From Pyrinomonadaceae bacterium (lineage in GTDB: Bacteria; Acidobacteriota; Blastocatellia; Pyrinomonadales; Pyrinomonadaceae): a stretch of DNA of 64,000 nucleotides. Location: assembly GCA_028284415.1 (NCBI GenBank), contig JANQRU010000006.1, forward strand, positions 62,001-126,000, given 5' to 3'. The notes beneath the pieces were generated by a model. The model did no database searches. It saw only the letters and a program-made list of their open reading frames with translations, and was not told where the DNA came from. Below, in pieces: positions 61,547-64,000 of this stretch (positions are counted from its first letter, which is position 1; every line of letters begins with the position of its first letter). The position numbers and the translations under genes were made by a program.

Positions 61547-63331
61547 ATGTTGACGCAAGGCGAAACTTTAAGAGAAAGATACAAAATAATACGCCGCTTA
61601 GGTCAAGGCGGTATGGGTGCAGTTTATGAGGCTCACGACAATGTTTTTGATACATCTGTTGCAGTAAAAGAGGTTATACTTGACCTATCTTCAACTCACA
61701 ACACCAAAGCACAAGAAATGGCTCAACACGCATTTGAGCGTGAAGCTAAAATTTTGGCAAAGGTTAATCACGAAAACATTCCACACGTTAAAGATTATTT
61801 TACGGAAGATGATAGTCAATTCCTGATAATGGAACTTGTTGATGGAGATGATCTAGCCAAACTTTTGCAGGAACAGAGAAAATCTTTTCCAGTTGAGACA
61901 GTTATTGAATGGACAGATTCTTTGCTTGATGCATTGGATTATCTACACTCTCAGGATCCGCCGATTATACACCGAGACATCAAACCTCAAAACTTAAAGC
62001 TAACTTCCCGCAAAAAAATTAAATTACTCGATTTTGGTATTGCTAAAGGGACAGAAGCCAATGCAGCGAATACTGTTGCGAATCAGACATTCGTTGCAGC
62101 AACTCTAAATTATTCTCCAATAGAACAGATGTTGCGCGTTCTTGACCCAACATTTTTGGCAGTAATTACACACAAATATTCAGAAAAAATAGAAAAATTC
62201 CTTGAGCAAAATGCTGATGTTCGGAGTGATCTGTATGCACTTGGAGCTACTCTCTATCATCTAGTTACAAATGTTTCTCCGGCTGAAGCGGTTAAAAGAA
62301 GTATTGAGATTTGGGATGGTAAACCCGATCCTTTGGAAAATCCAAGCAAACTAAATCCTGAAATTCCTGCTGAGTTTTCACAGTTTTTACTCAAATCAAT
62401 GGAAATAAAACGTGAAGACCGTTATGGAACAGCCGCAGAAATGCGTGAAGCACTTCGAGGATTTGCCGAATTTGGCACCAAACCATCTTTAGTTCCAACT
62501 GTTGAATTAAACATGGATGACTTCAAAACTAATGAAGATGGCATTGATCTGGAGGCAACCTCAGCAAAAACCTTCGTTTTAGAAAATCCACCAAATACAG
62601 GTGGAGAGCAGCCAACAAATACTGATCCATCGAATGCAGAAGCACAAACACCACCAACTCCACTTGAAAGCACTTCTCCGTCTGATTCAAATGTAACTGA
62701 AGAAATTGTTACCGAAGTAGGCAAACCGAGAGTAAATACGGGTCAGCAATTTAATCAACAAGTAGTTTCACTAAGCTCACAGGGACAAACAGGAGGACAA
62801 ACTCACCAAACTCAACCTCCCAAACAAAAGAAAAAAAGTAATCTTAAATTTCTACTATTGATTCCTGTTTTCGGACTTTTGTTTTTATTAGTGGGCGGTG
62901 CTGCTGGGGCTTTTTATTACATAAATTATGTTGCTGGTAAAGATACGCCGACCGCAAATACTAACACAAATCAAGTGGTAGAGGATGACGGTGAAAATAA
63001 CTCAAACTCAATCCAGAGTGACGTTCCGATTGGTCAGGGAGATATTTTGACAGATGGAAATACTAGCTCGGATGATTCAAATACCGAAACAAATTCAACT
63101 ACCACCACAAGCAGAACACCTACAACGAGTAAAACCCCGGCAACGAAATCGACTCCGAGAACCGTTACAAAAGCAACACCTAAGCCGACGCGTAAAGCAA
63201 CTCCAAGACCGACTCCAAGGACTATTGTTGCTAAACCTACTCCGCGTAGAACCCCCAAACCGAGAAGAACACCGAGACCTCGTAGAACGCCTAAAAAAGA
63301 TATGAATTGTATTTTTACGGACGACTGTTAA
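61547..63331 (+). CDS. Membrane Ser/Thr protein kinase with Pro/Arg-rich tail
   Basis: 594 residues from ATG 61547; a TTG at 61526 is possible. PknB-type kinase: G-loop LGQGGMGAV (18-26), Lys41, HRD at 142-144, DFG at 162-164 and SPIEQ at 190-194. Between SPIEQ and DVRSDLYALGATLYHL is a ~30-residue insert (195-223) not usual in the family. A Gln/Thr/Ser-rich linker, one transmembrane helix (~434-462) and an external tail follow. The tail is low in complexity, with Thr-Pro-Arg repeats (~530-585), ending NCIFTDDC. Substrates are unknown. The external tail may bind polyanions such as cell-wall polymer. Confidence 0.88.
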   Translation: MLTQGETLRERYKIIRRLGQGGMGAVYEAHDNVFDTSVAVKEVILDLSSTHNTKAQEMAQHAFEREAKILAKVNHENIPHVKDYFTEDDSQFLIMELVDGDDLAKLLQEQRKSFPVETVIEWTDSLLDALDYLHSQDPPIIHRDIKPQNLKLTSRKKIKLLDFGIAKGTEANAANTVANQTFVAATLNYSPIEQMLRVLDPTFLAVITHKYSEKIEKFLEQNADVRSDLYALGATLYHLVTNVSPAEAVKRSIEIWDGKPDPLENPSKLNPEIPAEFSQFLLKSMEIKREDRYGTAAEMREALRGFAEFGTKPSLVPTVELNMDDFKTNEDGIDLEATSAKTFVLENPPNTGGEQPTNTDPSNAEAQTPPTPLESTSPSDSNVTEEIVTEVGKPRVNTGQQFNQQVVSLSSQGQTGGQTHQTQPPKQKKKSNLKFLLLIPVFGLLFLLVGGAAGAFYYINYVAGKDTPTANTNTNQVVEDDGENNSNSIQSDVPIGQGDILTDGNTSSDDSNTETNSTTTTSRTPTTSKTPATKSTPRTVTKATPKPTRKATPRPTPRTIVAKPTPRRTPKPRRTPRPRRTPKKDMNCIFTDDC

Positions 63332-63346
63332 TTTTTCAATCAACCC

Positions 63347-63403
63347 AAAAGACGTATTTGATAATCATAGATAAAGCAAATTTTTCTATTTAATACGTCT
63401 TTT
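63347..63403 (+). terminator. Long-stem terminator after the kinase gene
   Basis: AAAAGACGTATT (63347-63358) and AATACGTCTTTT (63392-63403) are perfect 12-bp arms. A short inner stem (ATAGA/TCTAT) lies between, and TATCAGTTAGTTTTT follows. Confidence 0.7.
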
Positions 63404-63525
63404 TATCAGTTAGTTTTTCTAACAAACAATTTAATAATTTAAGCAATGACTAATTTTTTGGTGCGAAACTTTAACTATGTTAATATTTTCAAAGCTAATT
63501 TAGTCTGTAAGGAGTTAAATAAATC

Positions 63526-64000
63526 GTGAAAATTCGACATACTGCATCTAAATCCATTTTAAGCTTGGCATTTGCAATTGTTTTAACAATGTCGTTTTCT
63601 TTGCAAACGGCACTTGCTCAAAGTGGTCCTTTAAGTCTGGCTGAAGTTCTAACGGGCTTACAATCTAAAAGTGGTGGGTTCACAATGAGCCAAAAAAACT
63701 CATTTATAACCCAACAGATCCAAAGACGTGGAATAACGTTTCGTGTATCAAATGAGATTGAGCAGGAGTTACGAAGAGCAGGAGCAACATTTGCATTGAT
63801 TTCTGCTGCCCGAAGTCGTGCCCCTCGTAACACACCGGTTCGTAACATAAATCCAAATGCACCTCCGATTGTTGAGTTTGATAAAATTTGGGTAGATTAC
63901 AACGTTACAGTTGCCGGCAAAAAGGGTATGCGTGTTCACACAAAGTTTACACTCAAAAACTTGAAGGATGTACAGCTTAAATTGGCTGTCAGAATTCAGA
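63526..64000 (+). CDS. Secreted protein, 3' end outside the window (GTG start)
   Basis: 158 codons are visible and the frame is still open at the window end. The start is GTG at 63526 with AAGGAG 11 nt upstream. A signal peptide (core LSLAFAIVLTMSFSL, ending ALAQ) is clear. QQIQRRGITFRVSNEIEQELRRAGA resembles a small helical N-terminal module. The later part (VEFDKIWVDYNVTVAGKKGM) looks like a beta-sandwich. No known domain identified. Probably a separate transcript, after the kinase terminator. Confidence 0.7.
   Translation, partial: MKIRHTASKSILSLAFAIVLTMSFSLQTALAQSGPLSLAEVLTGLQSKSGGFTMSQKNSFITQQIQRRGITFRVSNEIEQELRRAGATFALISAARSRAPRNTPVRNINPNAPPIVEFDKIWVDYNVTVAGKKGMRVHTKFTLKNLKDVQLKLAVRIQ

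Noticed and set aside
53596..63359. The shared 13-mer AAAAGACGTATTT in the TetR operator and the kinase terminator
   Set aside because: In an AT-rich 64-kb window many 13-mer matches are expected by chance, and the two contexts (operator spacer, terminator arm) have no common role.

Overview
The window looks like a chromosome segment of a low-GC member of Acidobacteriota. The main clue is three adjacent secreted von Willebrand A proteins of the 'VWFA-related Acidobacterial' type (37884-41710). The AT-rich sequence, strong AGGAG ribosome sites and ordinary housekeeping genes (gatB, recA, glgC, a tRNA-Phe) fit; assignment to a class such as Blastocatellia is only a guess. No phage, transposase or CRISPR array is visible.

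Layout. 1-3.6 kb: catabolic genes (DapA-family lyase, alpha-ketoglutarate-semialdehyde dehydrogenase type enzyme) with a HEPN/zinc-ribbon gene between them. 3.6-7.1 kb: small enzymes (polysaccharide deacetylase, VOC, TPR, DinB, METTL25-like methyltransferase). 7.5-16.9 kb: a pilus-type chemosensory operon (TPR/zinc/receiver protein, CheW, two PilJ-like MCPs, hybrid CheA). 16.9-27.3 kb: a minus-strand run with an SDR, seven tandem paralogues of an unrecognised secreted family, gatB and an FG-GAP-like protein. 27.7-30.0 kb: an effector-like serine hydrolase, a CesT/YbjN-like small protein and an Arg/Asn-rich secreted protein. 30.1-36.4 kb: a PqqD-Tat-Cys-rich protein and a B12 uptake locus (TonB receptor plus BtuFCD) with two cobalamin riboswitches. 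36.6-47.3 kb: glgC, the three VWA proteins, a serine hydrolase, a 145-bp MITE-like element, a Gfo/Idh oxidoreductase, an ArnT-like glycosyltransferase and a Tat-exported nitrilase homologue. 47.3-49.5 kb: recA, a structured candidate ncRNA and tRNA-Phe. 49.6-55.4 kb: P1 peptidase, a PspF-like sigma54 activator divergent from a sigma54-promoted AhpD gene, a second PqqD-Tat-Cys protein, and TetR plus S41 protease. 55.4-64 kb: a cREC protein, a DnaC-like loader, an extracytoplasmic redox island (MsrP, third PqqD-Tat-Cys protein, MsrQ; divergent thioredoxin, CcdA, TlpA), a Ser/Thr kinase, and a secreted protein that runs off the window.

The two strongest candidates for undescribed biology are (i) three copies of a protein joining a PqqD/RRE-like domain, an internal twin-arginine segment and a Cys-rich exported tail, one of them lying between msrP and msrQ; and (ii) the seven-gene tandem family of secreted proteins with a conserved disulfide/SFR/FDKR core. 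An effector-chaperone-like pair, a MITE-like element, a structured RNA and several well-formed operators are secondary leads. No homology search was run; all family calls come from reading motifs.
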